Source of the DNA: Pseudomonadota bacterium
GTDB lineage: Bacteria > Pseudomonadota > Alphaproteobacteria > Caulobacterales > Caulobacteraceae
Length of the DNA stretch: 64,000 bases
NCBI GenBank assembly: GCA_023386645.1
Contig: JAEWJI010000016.1
Coordinates: 1-64,000 of the forward strand
Direction of reading: 5' to 3'
Under the pieces are notes generated by a model, which was not told the origin of the DNA, searched no databases, and worked only from the letters and a program-made list of their open reading frames with translations. This document shows, in pieces, positions 22,753 to 33,246 of the stretch. The translations under genes and the position numbers were made by a program. How positions within the stretch are numbered: position 1 is the stretch's first letter; every line of letters starts with the position of its first letter.

Positions 22753-23157
22753 ATGTCGCGTCTTAGCTTGGCGTTCTTCGGCACCGGCGGCCTGATGGTC
22801 ATGGTCGGGATGGTCTGGGGGTCGATGATGGGCGCGTCCGGCGACCACTCCCTGGCTCCCGCGCACGCCCACCTGAATCTGGTCGGTTGGGCGAGCCTTG
22901 GCCTGATGGGGGCCTTCTACGGCATCGCGGGCGACCGGGCGCCGCGCCGCCTGGGTTGGATCAACTACGCGCTGTCGAGCCTGGGCGTGGTGGTCATGGT
23001 GCCGTCGTTGGCGGTCTTGCTCGGCGGCGACGAGAGCGTCCTGCCGTTCATGATGGTGGCGGAGGTTCTGGTGATGGCCGGGATGGTGAGCTTCCTGCTC
23101 GTGATCCTGCTCACGGCCCGGAACCGCGCATCGAACTCGGCCTCGGTCAAGATCTGA
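22753..23157 (+). CDS. Small four-helix membrane protein, oxidase-subunit-I-like
   Basis: The 134-aa product has four predicted membrane helices, at about residues 7-27, 42-60, 68-88 and 97-120. The segment LAPAHAHLNLVGWASLGLM places two His just before helix 2. That is reminiscent of the HxHLN-x-x-G segment in cbb3-oxidase subunit I and NnrS-type proteins, but there are far too few helices for an oxidase. Heme or metal binding is possible but unproven. The ATG has a GGGAGG ribosome-binding site held in a hairpin. It converges on the ABC-F gene with a 44-base gap. Confidence 0.65.
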   Translation: MSRLSLAFFGTGGLMVMVGMVWGSMMGASGDHSLAPAHAHLNLVGWASLGLMGAFYGIAGDRAPRRLGWINYALSSLGVVVMVPSLAVLLGGDESVLPFMMVAEVLVMAGMVSFLLVILLTARNRASNSASVKI

Positions 23158-23201
23158 CGCCATTTCGTGGCGGGCGTGGCCTCCGGCCGATCAAACGAGC
23201 C

Positions 23202-25085
23202 CTAAGCGACCTCCGCCAGCGCCTCTTCCGCCTCGATCCACGCAGCCTCGGCGGCGTCCAGGTCCGCCTGGGTTCGTGCGCGTGCCCGGGTCAGACCCTC
23301 CAGCGCCTTGGGGTTGCTGACCGCCGCGTTGGCGAGGTCGTCGTCGATGCGGGCGATCTCGGCGGTCAGGGCGGCGACACGCTCCTCGGCTTTCTTCACC
23401 GCATGGCGCAGGGTGGACGGGGAAGGACCACCCTTCTGCTTCTGAGGCCTGCCGGCTGGAGCAGCGGCGACGGTCGCCCCCTCTTCCTTCTTGATCTGGC
23501 TCGGCTTCACGGCGGCGGCCTTGGCGCGGTCCAGCACGAACCGGGCGTAGTCGTCCATGTCGCCGTCGAACGGCTTGACCGTGCCATCGGCGGCCAGCCA
23601 CAGGCGATCGGCGACAAGTTCCATCAGCGAGCGGTCGTGGGTGATCAGGATCACCGCGCCCGAATACTCGTTCAGCGCGTCCAGCAGGGCCCGGCGGCTG
23701 TCGATGTCCAGGTGGTTGGTCGGTTCGTCGAGGATCAGGACGTGGGGCGCGTCCATCGCCACCATGTTCAACAGAAGCCGGGCGCGTTCGCCGCCCGACA
23801 GGGCATCGACCTTCGTCTCCTGCTTCTCGAAAGCCAGGCCGAACTGGGCCAGTCGTGAACGGCGGCTGCTTTCCGATGCGTCCGGCATGGCGCGCCGGAT
23901 GATCTCCAGCGGGGTGTCCGTCGGGTCCATCGCTTCGATCTGGTGCTGGTGGAACCAGCCCACGCGCATCTTCCGGTCGCGATGCAATTCGCCGCTTTCG
24001 ACGTTCAGGGCCCCGGCGATCATCTTGGCGAAGGTCGACTTGCCGGCGCCGTTGACGCCGAGCAGGCCGATCCGGTCGTCGAGGTCCATGCGCAGGTTGA
24101 GGTTGCGCAGGATCGGCTTGCCCGGCTCATAGCCGACATTGGCCCGCTCCAGACGGATGAGCGGCGGCGCCAGAGGACGCGGCGGCGAGGGCAGGGTGAA
24201 GGGGGCGACCCGCTCGTCCGGCGGCAGCTCGATGCGCTCCATCTTCTCCAGCTTCTTGACGCGCGACTGGGCCTGGGTGGCCTTGGAAGCCTTGGCCTTG
24301 AACCGGTCGATGAACTTCTGGAGGTGAGCGCGCTCGGCCTCCTGCTTGGCCTGGGTCGCCGCCATCAGGCGCAGCTTCTCGGCGCGCGTCTTTTCGAACG
24401 TGTCGTAGTTGCCGGTGTAAAGCGTCAGCTTGCGGTTCGAGAGGTGCAGGATGTGGGTGCAGACCTCGTTCAGCATCTCCCGATCGTGGCTGATGATCAG
24501 GGCGGTCGCGGGATATTTCTTCAGTCGCGCCTCGAGCCACAGGGCGCCTTCCAGGTCGAGGTAGTTGGTCGGTTCGTCCAGCAACAGCATGGCCGGCTGG
24601 GCGAACAGGGCGGCCGCCAGGGCCACGCGCATCCGCCAGCCGCCGGAGAACTCCGACATCGGCCGCTGCTGGTTCTCATGATCGAAGCCCAGCCCGGCCA
24701 GGATCTCGGCCGCGCGCGACGGCGCGCCGTCCGCGTCTATCTCGATCAGGCGGGCCCAGATCTCCCCCATCTCCTCCGGCTCTGCGGTTTCGAGGCGGGT
24801 CAGAAGGTCGTGGCGCTCGACGTCCGCCTCCAGAATGGTCTCGATGACGCTCACGGGCGTGGCCGGGTGTTCCTGGTCGACGGATCCAATGCGCGCCGTC
24901 TTGGGCAGGGAGACTTCGTCGCCGTTGCCGGCAAGTTCGCCCAGGATGATCTTGAAAAGGGTCGACTTGCCGATGCCGTTGCGGCCCACAAGTCCGACCT
25001 TCGCTCCCGGCGGCAGGCTGACCGAGGCGTCGTCCAGGAATTGGCGGCCCCAGGCGTTGAACGTCAGGTTGGTGATCTGGAGCAT
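23202..25085 (-). CDS. ABC-F family ATPase
   Basis: This soluble protein has two ATP-binding cassettes and no membrane domain, as in ABC-F translation factors. Cassette 1 has GRNGIGKST (residues about 34-42), a signature FSGGWRMRVALAAALF and LLLDEPTNYLD. Cassette 2 has GVNGAGKST, LSGGERARLLL and LILDEPTNHLD. The linker between them (about residues 240-310) is charged and helical. The C-terminus (about 530-627) is a coiled coil with a lysine-rich lead-in, as in Uup/YheS-type members. The length of 627 aa fits. The exact subfamily cannot be fixed by eye. It is divergent from ndk. Confidence 0.93.
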   Translation of the reverse strand: MLQITNLTFNAWGRQFLDDASVSLPPGAKVGLVGRNGIGKSTLFKIILGELAGNGDEVSLPKTARIGSVDQEHPATPVSVIETILEADVERHDLLTRLETAEPEEMGEIWARLIEIDADGAPSRAAEILAGLGFDHENQQRPMSEFSGGWRMRVALAAALFAQPAMLLLDEPTNYLDLEGALWLEARLKKYPATALIISHDREMLNEVCTHILHLSNRKLTLYTGNYDTFEKTRAEKLRLMAATQAKQEAERAHLQKFIDRFKAKASKATQAQSRVKKLEKMERIELPPDERVAPFTLPSPPRPLAPPLIRLERANVGYEPGKPILRNLNLRMDLDDRIGLLGVNGAGKSTFAKMIAGALNVESGELHRDRKMRVGWFHQHQIEAMDPTDTPLEIIRRAMPDASESSRRSRLAQFGLAFEKQETKVDALSGGERARLLLNMVAMDAPHVLILDEPTNHLDIDSRRALLDALNEYSGAVILITHDRSLMELVADRLWLAADGTVKPFDGDMDDYARFVLDRAKAAAVKPSQIKKEEGATVAAAPAGRPQKQKGGPSPSTLRHAVKKAEERVAALTAEIARIDDDLANAAVSNPKALEGLTRARARTQADLDAAEAAWIEAEEALAEVA

Positions 25086-25105
25086 CAGGCTGTTCGGTCG
25101 GCGGG

Positions 25106-25134
25106 TTGGCGTGGGGGAGGGGCGTCGCTATAAG
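25106..25134 (+). promoter_or_regulatory. Promoter of ndk
   Basis: TTGGCG (25106-25111), a 17-base spacer and TATAAG (25129-25134) form a good housekeeping promoter about 40 bases upstream of the ndk ATG. It starts 21 bases from the divergent ABC-F start codon. Confidence 0.7.
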
Positions 25135-25172
25135 CCCCCACCCTCAATCTCCCAAACCAAGAAGACGACCCC

Positions 25173-25592
<420 letters not shown>

Positions 25593-25646
25593 TAGGACCG
25601 GTCAGCCAGATCGCGGGCGTCCGCGACCTGAGCACAGGCTAACAAG

Positions 25647-25680
25647 ACGGCCCATGTCCGGAACCGGACCTGGGCCGTTT
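25647..25680 (+). terminator. Terminator after ndk
   Basis: A nearly perfect 15-bp stem (ACGGCCCA...GTCCGG over CCGGAC...TGGGCCGT) with a 2-base nominal loop is followed by TTTACGTTTT. This is a good Rho-independent terminator. Confidence 0.8.
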
Positions 25681-25716
25681 ACGTTTTCGCCTCACCTTCC
25701 CCCCGGAGATGATGCG

Positions 25717-25926
25717 ATGAAAACGATCCTGAAATTGGCTCCCCTCGGCGGCGCCCTGATCTTGTTGTCGGCCTGCGGCACCACCATGGAACAGCGCGCG
25801 GCGACCGGCGCGCTGGGCGGCGCGGTCGCTGGCCAGGTGATTGGCGGCAACACGGGCGCCACCGTGGCGGGCGCGGCTGTCGGCGCCGTCGCCGGCGCGG
25901 CCACCACCCCGCGTCGTCCGCGCTAA
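25717..25926 (+). CDS. Small glycine-zipper lipoprotein
   Basis: The 69-aa product has a lipoprotein signal (MKTILKLAPLGGALILLSAC, lipid Cys at residue 20). The mature part of about 50 residues is rich in Gly and Ala with small residues at regular spacing (GALGGAVAGQVIGG, GAAVGAVAGAA). This glycine-zipper composition is seen in OsmB-like and other small envelope lipoproteins. It ends TTPRRPR. A CCCCGGAG stretch precedes the ATG. It stands alone between the ndk terminator and a hairpin shared with the end of purN. The precise role is unknown. Confidence 0.8.
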   Translation: MKTILKLAPLGGALILLSACGTTMEQRAATGALGGAVAGQVIGGNTGATVAGAAVGAVAGAATTPRRPR

Positions 25927-25950
25927 GCGAGCGCAACGGCCTACGGAATG

Positions 25951-25976
25951 ACGGCGTCAGCTTCGGCTGGCGCCGT
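25951..25976 (+). terminator. UUCG hairpin at the convergent lipoprotein/purN ends
   Basis: ACGGCGTCAGC pairs with GCTGGCGCCGT (one G-U) around a TTCG loop and is followed on the plus strand by TTTCTGTT. It lies across the last codons of purN on the other strand, so that coding sequence doubles as terminator DNA. Confidence 0.65.
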
Positions 25977-26546
25977 TTCTGTTCGTACAGAAGGCTGAGA
26001 GTGCGGAGGGATAAAGTCGGTGCTCCTCGGCCAGCACCCGCTGGGCCAGGGATGACTCCGTATCGTCCGGCAGGATCGGCACGCGGGCCTGCGCCAGCAC
26101 GGGCCCGGCGTCCACGTCCTCGGTCACCAGGTGCACGGTGCAGCCAGCCTCCGTGTCGCCGGCCTCTAGCGCTCGAGCGTGGGTCTTGAGCCCGGGGTAC
26201 AGTGGCAACAGGCTGGGATGGATGTTCAGCAACCGCCCGCGCCAGCGTTCGATCAGCCAGGGCGTGAGCAGCCGCATGTAGCCGGCCAAGGCGACCACCT
26301 CGACCCCATAGGCCTCAAGCGCCGTCTGGATCGCGCGTTCATGCGATTCGCGGTCGGCGGCGTAGGGGCGATGATCGAGCACCCCGACCGGCACGCCCTT
26401 GGTCTGGGCAACGCCCAGCCCCCCGGCCTGTGGGTCGTTTGAAATCACGCAGACCACTTCAAAGGCTGCTTCGGGCGCCCGCCCCGCATCGACAAGGGCC
26501 GCCATGTTCGAGCCGGCCCCGGAGATGAGGACGCCGACCCGCGCTT

Positions 26547-26550
<4 letters not shown>
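25957..26550 (-). CDS. purN: Phosphoribosylglycinamide formyltransferase
   Basis: PurN formylates GAR using 10-formyl-tetrahydrofolate in purine synthesis. The start at 26550 gives MKARVGVLISGAGSNMAAL, and this ATG overlaps the purM TGA (ATGA). Catalytic Asn-His-Asp residues fit NIHPSLLPLYPGLKTHARAL and the downstream EDVDAGPVLAQ. The length of 197 aa is normal. The final codons coincide with a terminator hairpin serving the opposite strand. It is the second gene of a purM-purN pair. Confidence 0.95.
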
Positions 26551-27581
<1,031 letters not shown>

Positions 27582-27623
27582 CGGTCACGGGCCTAAATCG
27601 TTGAGGAATCGGCGGGGTGGCTC

Positions 27624-27654
27624 TTGCCACACGGCGGGCAGGCCGCGCTATAGC
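27624..27654 (+). promoter_or_regulatory. Candidate promoter of rnd, close to the start codon
   Basis: TTGCCA (27624-27629) and TATAGC (27649-27654) are separated by 19 bases. A start about 7 bases further would fall at the rnd ATG, giving a leaderless or near-leaderless message. No Shine-Dalgarno is visible before that ATG. Confidence 0.4.
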
Positions 27655-27660
27655 ACCGGA

Positions 27661-28812
27661 ATGACGCCGATCACCACGGGCGCTGAGCTCGCCGACTTCT
27701 GCGCCCGCCTGGCCAAGGCGCCGTTCATAGCCGTGGACACCGAGTTCATGCGGGAGACGACCTATTGGCCGAAGCTGTGCCTGATCCAGGCCGCGTCGGC
27801 CACGGACTCGGGCATCATCGATCCCCTGGCGGAAGGCCTCGACCTGACGCCCTTCCTGGATTTGCTGCGCGACCCAGCGATCACCAAGGTGTTCCACGCG
27901 GCGCGGCAAGACACCGAGATCTTCGTCAAGCTGGGCGTCATGCCCAAGCCCATGTTCGACACCCAGGTGGCCGCCATGGCGGCCGGGTTCGGAGACCAGG
28001 TCAGCTATGATTCGCTGGTCCGTCAGATGCTGCGCATCGATCTGGACAAAGGCAGCCGCTTCACCGACTGGGCTCGCAGGCCGTTGTCGGACGCCCAGTT
28101 GACCTATGCCCTGGGAGACGTGACCCATCTGGCCGCGCTCTATCCAAAGCTGCGCGAGCGCCTCCAGAAGGCGGGACGGCTGGACTGGGTGACATCGGAG
28201 ATGGAGGACCTGGTCGATCCGGCCCTCTACGACACCACGCCGGAAAACGCCTGGAAGCGGCTGAAGCCCAAGAAATATTCGGCCAAATACCTCGCCGGCT
28301 TCGTGGCGACCGCCGTCTGGCGCGAGCGCGCGGCCCAGGAACGCGATCAGCCGCGCGGCCGCATCCTGAAGGACGAGGCGATCGACGAGATCGCGACCCA
28401 GGCGCCCACCGACGTCGAGGCCTTCAACCGCCTGCGCTCGGTGCCGAAGGGCTTTGGCGGGTCGCGCCTGGGCGCCGAGCTGATCGAGGAGCTCAAACGG
28501 GTCCTGGCCGACCCCGAGAAGCACGCGCCCAAGCTGGACCGTCCCCAGCACAACCAGCCGGCCCCGCCCTCGGTCGTGGAGCTGCTCAAGGTGCTGCTCA
28601 AGGCCAAGAGCGACAACGCGGGCGTGGCGTCCAAACTGATCGCCACCGTCGCGGACCTGGAAAAGATCGCGCTCGACGACAACGCCGACGTCGAAGCCAT
28701 GCGCGGTTGGCGGCGTCAGCTGTTCGGCGAGGACGCGCTGAAGCTCAAGCGCGGCGAGATCGCCCTGGTCCTCAGCGGCCCCCGCGTCGAGGTGGTCGAG
28801 ATCGAGGGCTAG
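27661..28812 (+). CDS. rnd: Ribonuclease D
   Basis: This 3'-5' exoribonuclease takes part in tRNA 3' maturation. The DEDDy exonuclease motifs are visible: FIAVDTEFMRETTYWPKLC (Asp, Glu), VFHAARQDTEIF (Asp) and LTYALGDVTHLAALY (Tyr/Asp). One or two HRDC-like RNA/DNA-binding domains follow (RERAAQERDQPRGRILKDE). The length of 383 aa is normal. Its TAG stop shares a CTAG with the convergent ppx stop. The start follows the family sequence (MTPITTGAELADFC). Confidence 0.95.
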   Translation: MTPITTGAELADFCARLAKAPFIAVDTEFMRETTYWPKLCLIQAASATDSGIIDPLAEGLDLTPFLDLLRDPAITKVFHAARQDTEIFVKLGVMPKPMFDTQVAAMAAGFGDQVSYDSLVRQMLRIDLDKGSRFTDWARRPLSDAQLTYALGDVTHLAALYPKLRERLQKAGRLDWVTSEMEDLVDPALYDTTPENAWKRLKPKKYSAKYLAGFVATAVWRERAAQERDQPRGRILKDEAIDEIATQAPTDVEAFNRLRSVPKGFGGSRLGAELIEELKRVLADPEKHAPKLDRPQHNQPAPPSVVELLKVLLKAKSDNAGVASKLIATVADLEKIALDDNADVEAMRGWRRQLFGEDALKLKRGEIALVLSGPRVEVVEIEG

Positions 28813-30320
28813 CCGCCCGCGGCCGAAACCGAGCCAATCTCGACCTTCAGTCGCATCGCCTCGGCCAGGGCCTTCGCCCGCCGCCGGGCCTGCTCGCCCA
28901 AAAGCAGGTCGTGATAGCCCTGAGACGCCTGCAGAAGCAGAACGCCGTTTCTGACCGAAGCGGTGGCGTTGGCGAGCAACTGGGGCGATCGGCCGGACAG
29001 ATCGCTGGCGAGGCGTATGGCCAGTCCCAGCGCGCGCGCCCGCGTCCGCGCCGGCTCTGGCAGCAGGCGGTCGATGACATTGGGCTGGGGCGTGGCGGAG
29101 GCGCCGCCGTAGCGCGCGTTCAGCGTGGTCGCGAGAAAAGCCCGCTCGGCATGCGACTGCCCCGGGATCGGCGCGCGCAGGACCTGTTCGAACACCAGAT
29201 CGACCCGATGGTCTGGATGCAGCCGGGCGCCCAGGTCGGCCAGCCGACAGGCGGCCTGGGCCAGCAGGTCATCGCGCTTGGGTCCAAACGCCTCCGGCAT
29301 CTCCTGAGTGAGGCCGGTGATCCAGCCATGAAGCGCTCCGGCCAGGCCGGGCGAGATCCCCTGGCGTGCACCGAGCGCCGTGCAGCCGGCCAGAAGGGGA
29401 TCGGCGTCGGTGACTTCCGGGTCGACCGTCTCGAACAACACCCCCTCGCGTACGCCCCAGGCGGAGAACTCCACGCGCTCAAGCCCAAGGCGCTCGATCA
29501 GGCCTTCGAGCACGAGGGCGGCGTGAGGCAGGGTCTCGGCCCGCTTTCGACTGAGGCCGGGGATCTGTTCAAGCGAAGCCTTTGACTGGCGCGCCACTAA
29601 GCGGGACACCGAAAGGGCGTCGGCTGCGCTCATCTCGTACTGGTGCACGATTCGGAGCGGGTAATCGGTCAGGGCCATGTGAACCTGGGCCAGGCTGCGC
29701 CATGCGCCTCCGACCGCGTAAAGGGTCTGGGCCGCATAGTCCGAGGCCACCGGCTTCAGGCGTGTGGCGATGGTCCGCCGCAGGGCGGCGGGCTGGAATC
29801 CGTTCGCCGAACTCAGCACGAAGGGCCCGAGCGGCAGGGTGACGCCGCCGGACACCTCGCCCCGCGTCACCCGCGTTAGTTCGAGGCTTGCCCCACCCAG
29901 GTCGCCGACCACGCCGTTCGCCTGCGGCGCGCCGGCAAGGGCGCCGAGGGCGGCGTAACGGGCCTCTTCTTCGCCGGAGAGCACCCGGATCTGCAAACCG
30001 GTCTGGGCCGTGACCCGTTCGCGGAACTCTGACCCGTCGACGGCCTCGCGCACCGCGGCGGTGGCGGCGGTCAGAACTCGCTGGGGCCGGACGCCCTCGA
30101 TCACCGCGGCGAACCGCTTCAGGGCGGTCATGGCCATCTCGGCGCCGGTGGGCGACAGGCGGCCCGTCGCGGGCAGGTCGCGCCCCAGGCCCGCGAGAAC
30201 CTTCTCGTTATAGATGGTCCAGACGGCGCGGCCCTCCAGCCGGTAGAGAACCAGCCGGACCGAGTTCGAGCCGATGTCGATGACCGCCGCGTCCTGGGCG
30301 GCGGGTTCCGTGGCGGGCAT
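28809..30320 (-). CDS. ppx: Exopolyphosphatase, Ppx/GppA family
   Basis: This is a predicted hydrolase of polyphosphate or pppGpp. The actin-like ATPase fold starts with AAVIDIGSNSVRLVLYRL, followed by VLTAATAAVREAVDG and the GDLGGASLELTRV glycine loop. The length of 503 aa fits the long form with a C-terminal HD-like helical region. It overlaps the ppk stop by one base (TGATG), so synthesis and breakdown of polyphosphate are encoded together. It converges on rnd through the shared CTAG. Polyphosphate versus pppGpp preference cannot be told from the sequence. Confidence 0.92.
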   Translation of the reverse strand: MPATEPAAQDAAVIDIGSNSVRLVLYRLEGRAVWTIYNEKVLAGLGRDLPATGRLSPTGAEMAMTALKRFAAVIEGVRPQRVLTAATAAVREAVDGSEFRERVTAQTGLQIRVLSGEEEARYAALGALAGAPQANGVVGDLGGASLELTRVTRGEVSGGVTLPLGPFVLSSANGFQPAALRRTIATRLKPVASDYAAQTLYAVGGAWRSLAQVHMALTDYPLRIVHQYEMSAADALSVSRLVARQSKASLEQIPGLSRKRAETLPHAALVLEGLIERLGLERVEFSAWGVREGVLFETVDPEVTDADPLLAGCTALGARQGISPGLAGALHGWITGLTQEMPEAFGPKRDDLLAQAACRLADLGARLHPDHRVDLVFEQVLRAPIPGQSHAERAFLATTLNARYGGASATPQPNVIDRLLPEPARTRARALGLAIRLASDLSGRSPQLLANATASVRNGVLLLQASQGYHDLLLGEQARRRAKALAEAMRLKVEIGSVSAAGG

Positions 30321-32536
30321 CAGCGCTTGGGCCGTTCGTAGCGCAGCCGGGCGGGCAGGGTGGTGACCTTGCGGCCGCGTCCCGACAGGCTGGGGTTAGT
30401 CATGAAGTATTTGTGGGCCGAGAAGCCCCGCTCGCCTGGGGGCGGGGCCGTGCGGCGGTACTCGCCGGCGTGGTTCAGGCTCCAGCTCTGCACGTCGTCC
30501 TTCAGATTGGCGACCATGATCTGGTCCAGGACCTGATCGTGAACCGTGGCGTTGTGGATCGGAGTCATCACCTCCACCCGCCGGTCCAGGTTTCGGGGCA
30601 TCCAGTCGGCGGAACTGATGAACAGCCGGGCCTTGTCGCTCGGCAGGTCATGGCCGTTGGCGAAGGCGATGATCCGGCTGTGCTCCAGGAAGCGGCCGAC
30701 GATTGATTTGACGCGGATGTTCTCGCTCAGTCCCGGCACGCCCGGTCTCAAGCAGCAGATGCCCCGGACGATCAGTTCGATCCGCACCCCCCACTGGCTG
30801 GCGCGATAGAGGGCGTCGATGATCTCCGGGTCGACCAGTGCGTTCATCTTGGCCCAGATCGCCGCCGGCTTGCCCTGGGCCGCCGCCGACATTTCCTTGC
30901 CGATCGCCTCCACCAGGGTCGTCTTCATGTTGAGCGGCGAGACGACCAGCGCCTCCAGTTCGTCCGGTGCGGCGTAGCCGGTGATGTAGTTGAACACCCG
31001 TCCGGCATCCCGGGCCAGGGCTGGATCGCAGCTGAAAAGCGACAGGTCGGTGTAAACCCGCGCCGTCACCGGGTGATAGTTGCCGGTGCCGAAGTGGCAG
31101 TAGGTGCGCATCGCCTCGCCTTCGCGGCGGACGACGACGCTGAGCTTGGCGTGGGTCTTGTACTCAACGAAGCCGAAGACGACGTGCACGCCAGCCCGCT
31201 CCATGGCTCGCGCCCAGCGCAGGTTGGCCTCCTCGTCGAAACGGGCTTTCAACTCGATCAAGGCCGTGACGTTCTTGCCGTTCTCGGCCGCCTCGATCAG
31301 GGCCGCGACGATGGGACTGTCCTTGGACGTGCGGTAGAGGGTCTGCTTGATCGCGAGCACGTTCGGGTCGCGCGCGGCCTGGCGCAGGAACTGCACCACC
31401 ACGTCGAAGCTCTCGAACGGATGGTGGATCAGCAGGTCCTTCTCGCGAATGGCGGCGAAGATGTCGCCATTGTGGTCACGCACCCGTTCTGGATAGCGAG
31501 GCTCATAGCCCTTGAACTTCAGGTCTGGATGGCCGCCGGGGATCAGTTCGGACAGCTGCGCCAGTCCCAGCATGCCGTCGACCAGCACGACATCCTGCGG
31601 CTGGGCGTCCAGTTCCTGGATGATGAAGTCCCGCAAGCTGGCGGGCATCGAGGCCTCGATCTTGATGCGCACGACCGACCCGAGTCGGCGCTGCTTGAGC
31701 GCCTCCTCGAATTCCAGCACCAGGTCCTCGGCCTCTTCCTCGATCTCGATGTCCGAATCGCGGATGAGGCGCAGCACGCCCTTCTCCAGCACCTCGCAGC
31801 CGGGGAAGAGGTGCTCGATGAACAGCTGGAGAACGGTTTCCAGGGTCACGAACCGGCGGCGGCCCTTGGCCGAGCGGCCGTCCACCGCCAACTCCCAGAA
31901 TCGCTTCACCTGGGTCGGCACCGGCACCAGGGCGTGGAAGGTCCGCCCGTCCCCCCGGCGCTTCAGCTTCAGCGCCAGCGAGAAGCCGAGGTTGGGCAGG
32001 AAGGGGAAAGGGTGCGCCGGATCGATCGCGAGCGGCGTCAGGACCGCGAACAGATGGCTGAGAAACTCAGGCTCCAGCCGCTCCCGCTCGGTCCTGGTGA
32101 TCCTGGAGGCATCGACGACCTCGAGCCCCGCTCCAGCGAGGGCGCGGCGCAGCTCCCGCCAGCGGGCCTGCTGCTCGGCCATCAGGGCTCCGGCGGCGAC
32201 GTTGATCTTATCCAGCTGTTCGGCCGGCGTCAGGCCATCGGCGGACTTGACCCTCAGCCGCTCGCGCACCTGTCCCTTCAGACCGGCCACCCGTGTCATG
32301 AAGAACTCGTCGAGATTGTTCGCCGAGATCGACAGAAACCGTAGCCGCTCCAGCAGCGGATGCTCCGGATTGGCCGCCTCCTCCAGAACCCGGGCGTTGA
32401 AGGCCAGCCACGAGGTCTCGCGGTTGAAGAACCGCGCCGGCGAGGCCATCAGCTCCTGGTCGAGCGACAGCTGGGGCGCGCGCGACGACGGCAGTTCGTC
32501 TCCGGTCCTGGAGTCGGCGATGCGGGCGTCGGACAT
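30320..32536 (-). CDS. ppk: Polyphosphate kinase 1
   Basis: PPK1 makes polyphosphate from ATP. The start at 32536 (MSDARIADSRTGDELPSS) is preferred; upstream frame sequence belongs to hdaA antiframe. The N-domain is seen in RFFNRETSWLAFNARVLEEA and SISANNLDEFFMTRV. The phosphorylated His is in KTHAKLSVVVRREG and the second catalytic His in LEHSRIIAFANG. The length of 738 aa is normal. It lies between hdaA (47-base gap) and ppx (one-base overlap). The hdaA-ppk-ppx order is one I associate with Caulobacterales and relatives. Confidence 0.95.
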   Translation of the reverse strand: MSDARIADSRTGDELPSSRAPQLSLDQELMASPARFFNRETSWLAFNARVLEEAANPEHPLLERLRFLSISANNLDEFFMTRVAGLKGQVRERLRVKSADGLTPAEQLDKINVAAGALMAEQQARWRELRRALAGAGLEVVDASRITRTERERLEPEFLSHLFAVLTPLAIDPAHPFPFLPNLGFSLALKLKRRGDGRTFHALVPVPTQVKRFWELAVDGRSAKGRRRFVTLETVLQLFIEHLFPGCEVLEKGVLRLIRDSDIEIEEEAEDLVLEFEEALKQRRLGSVVRIKIEASMPASLRDFIIQELDAQPQDVVLVDGMLGLAQLSELIPGGHPDLKFKGYEPRYPERVRDHNGDIFAAIREKDLLIHHPFESFDVVVQFLRQAARDPNVLAIKQTLYRTSKDSPIVAALIEAAENGKNVTALIELKARFDEEANLRWARAMERAGVHVVFGFVEYKTHAKLSVVVRREGEAMRTYCHFGTGNYHPVTARVYTDLSLFSCDPALARDAGRVFNYITGYAAPDELEALVVSPLNMKTTLVEAIGKEMSAAAQGKPAAIWAKMNALVDPEIIDALYRASQWGVRIELIVRGICCLRPGVPGLSENIRVKSIVGRFLEHSRIIAFANGHDLPSDKARLFISSADWMPRNLDRRVEVMTPIHNATVHDQVLDQIMVANLKDDVQSWSLNHAGEYRRTAPPPGERGFSAHKYFMTNPSLSGRGRKVTTLPARLRYERPKR

Positions 32537-32583
32537 GCCGCCTTGTGCGGCGCCGGACTGCGACGAGCAACCGTTCGGCGGCG

Positions 32584-33246
32584 TCAGGCCGCGGGTGTTC
32601 GATCCAGCACCTGGCGCGCCAGGGCCCGGGTGACCGGCCGGTGCTCGGCGTCGAGCTGATCCACCACAGCCACGGCGGCGGCGGGCGAGCGATCGATGCG
32701 GCGCAGAAGGTATTCGATCACCTCCCCGGCAGGCGCGATACTGCGCTCGGCGAAGCGCGCCCGCAGGATGGCGGCGAGAACCTGGTCGTCGGGCGGCCCC
32801 ACGGTGATCAGCCTCAAACCGTCCAGCCGGGAGCGTAGATCCCGAAGGTCCACCTTCCATTCCCGCGGGGCGTTGCGCGAAACCAGCAGGAGAGCCCCGC
32901 CGCCCGACTGGGCGAGATTGATCAGGTGAAACAGGGTCTCGTCGTCAGCGTCCTGGGCCTCGTCCAGCAGGATGGGGCGGCCTTCCAGCTCGAGCGGATC
33001 GATCAAGGCGGCCTCGGCGCCGTCTAGAGCGTAGGCGCCCAGGCGCTCGGCCCACACCCGGCCGATCAGGCTTTTGCCGCAACCGGTGGGGCCAGCCAGC
33101 GCCAGTACGCGCTCTACGCCGGTGGGCCAGGTAGAGAGGGTACGCACGGCGTTCTCGTTGCATCCCGATACCACCAGGCGCTCAGCGACGGCCTCGGCGC
33201 GCAGCGGCAGCCGCATCTGTCGAGCCGGGGAGGGGATGAGCGTCAT
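32584..33246 (-). CDS. hdaA: DnaA regulatory inactivator HdaA
   Basis: HdaA, with the beta clamp, stimulates ATP hydrolysis by DnaA to prevent over-initiation. Near the N-terminus, QMRLPL (residues 10-15) matches the clamp-binding motif of Hda proteins. The AAA+ P-loop is AGPTGCGKSLIG (about residues 51-62), the Walker B region PILLDEAQDAD and the sensor region VGPPDDQVLAAILRARF. The C-terminal lid ends AVVDQLDAEHRPVTRALARQ. The length is 220 aa. The ATG at 33246 is chosen; an ATG three codons upstream is an alternative. It is divergent from aspS across 180 bases. Confidence 0.9.
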   Translation of the reverse strand: MTLIPSPARQMRLPLRAEAVAERLVVSGCNENAVRTLSTWPTGVERVLALAGPTGCGKSLIGRVWAERLGAYALDGAEAALIDPLELEGRPILLDEAQDADDETLFHLINLAQSGGGALLLVSRNAPREWKVDLRDLRSRLDGLRLITVGPPDDQVLAAILRARFAERSIAPAGEVIEYLLRRIDRSPAAAVAVVDQLDAEHRPVTRALARQVLDRTPAA

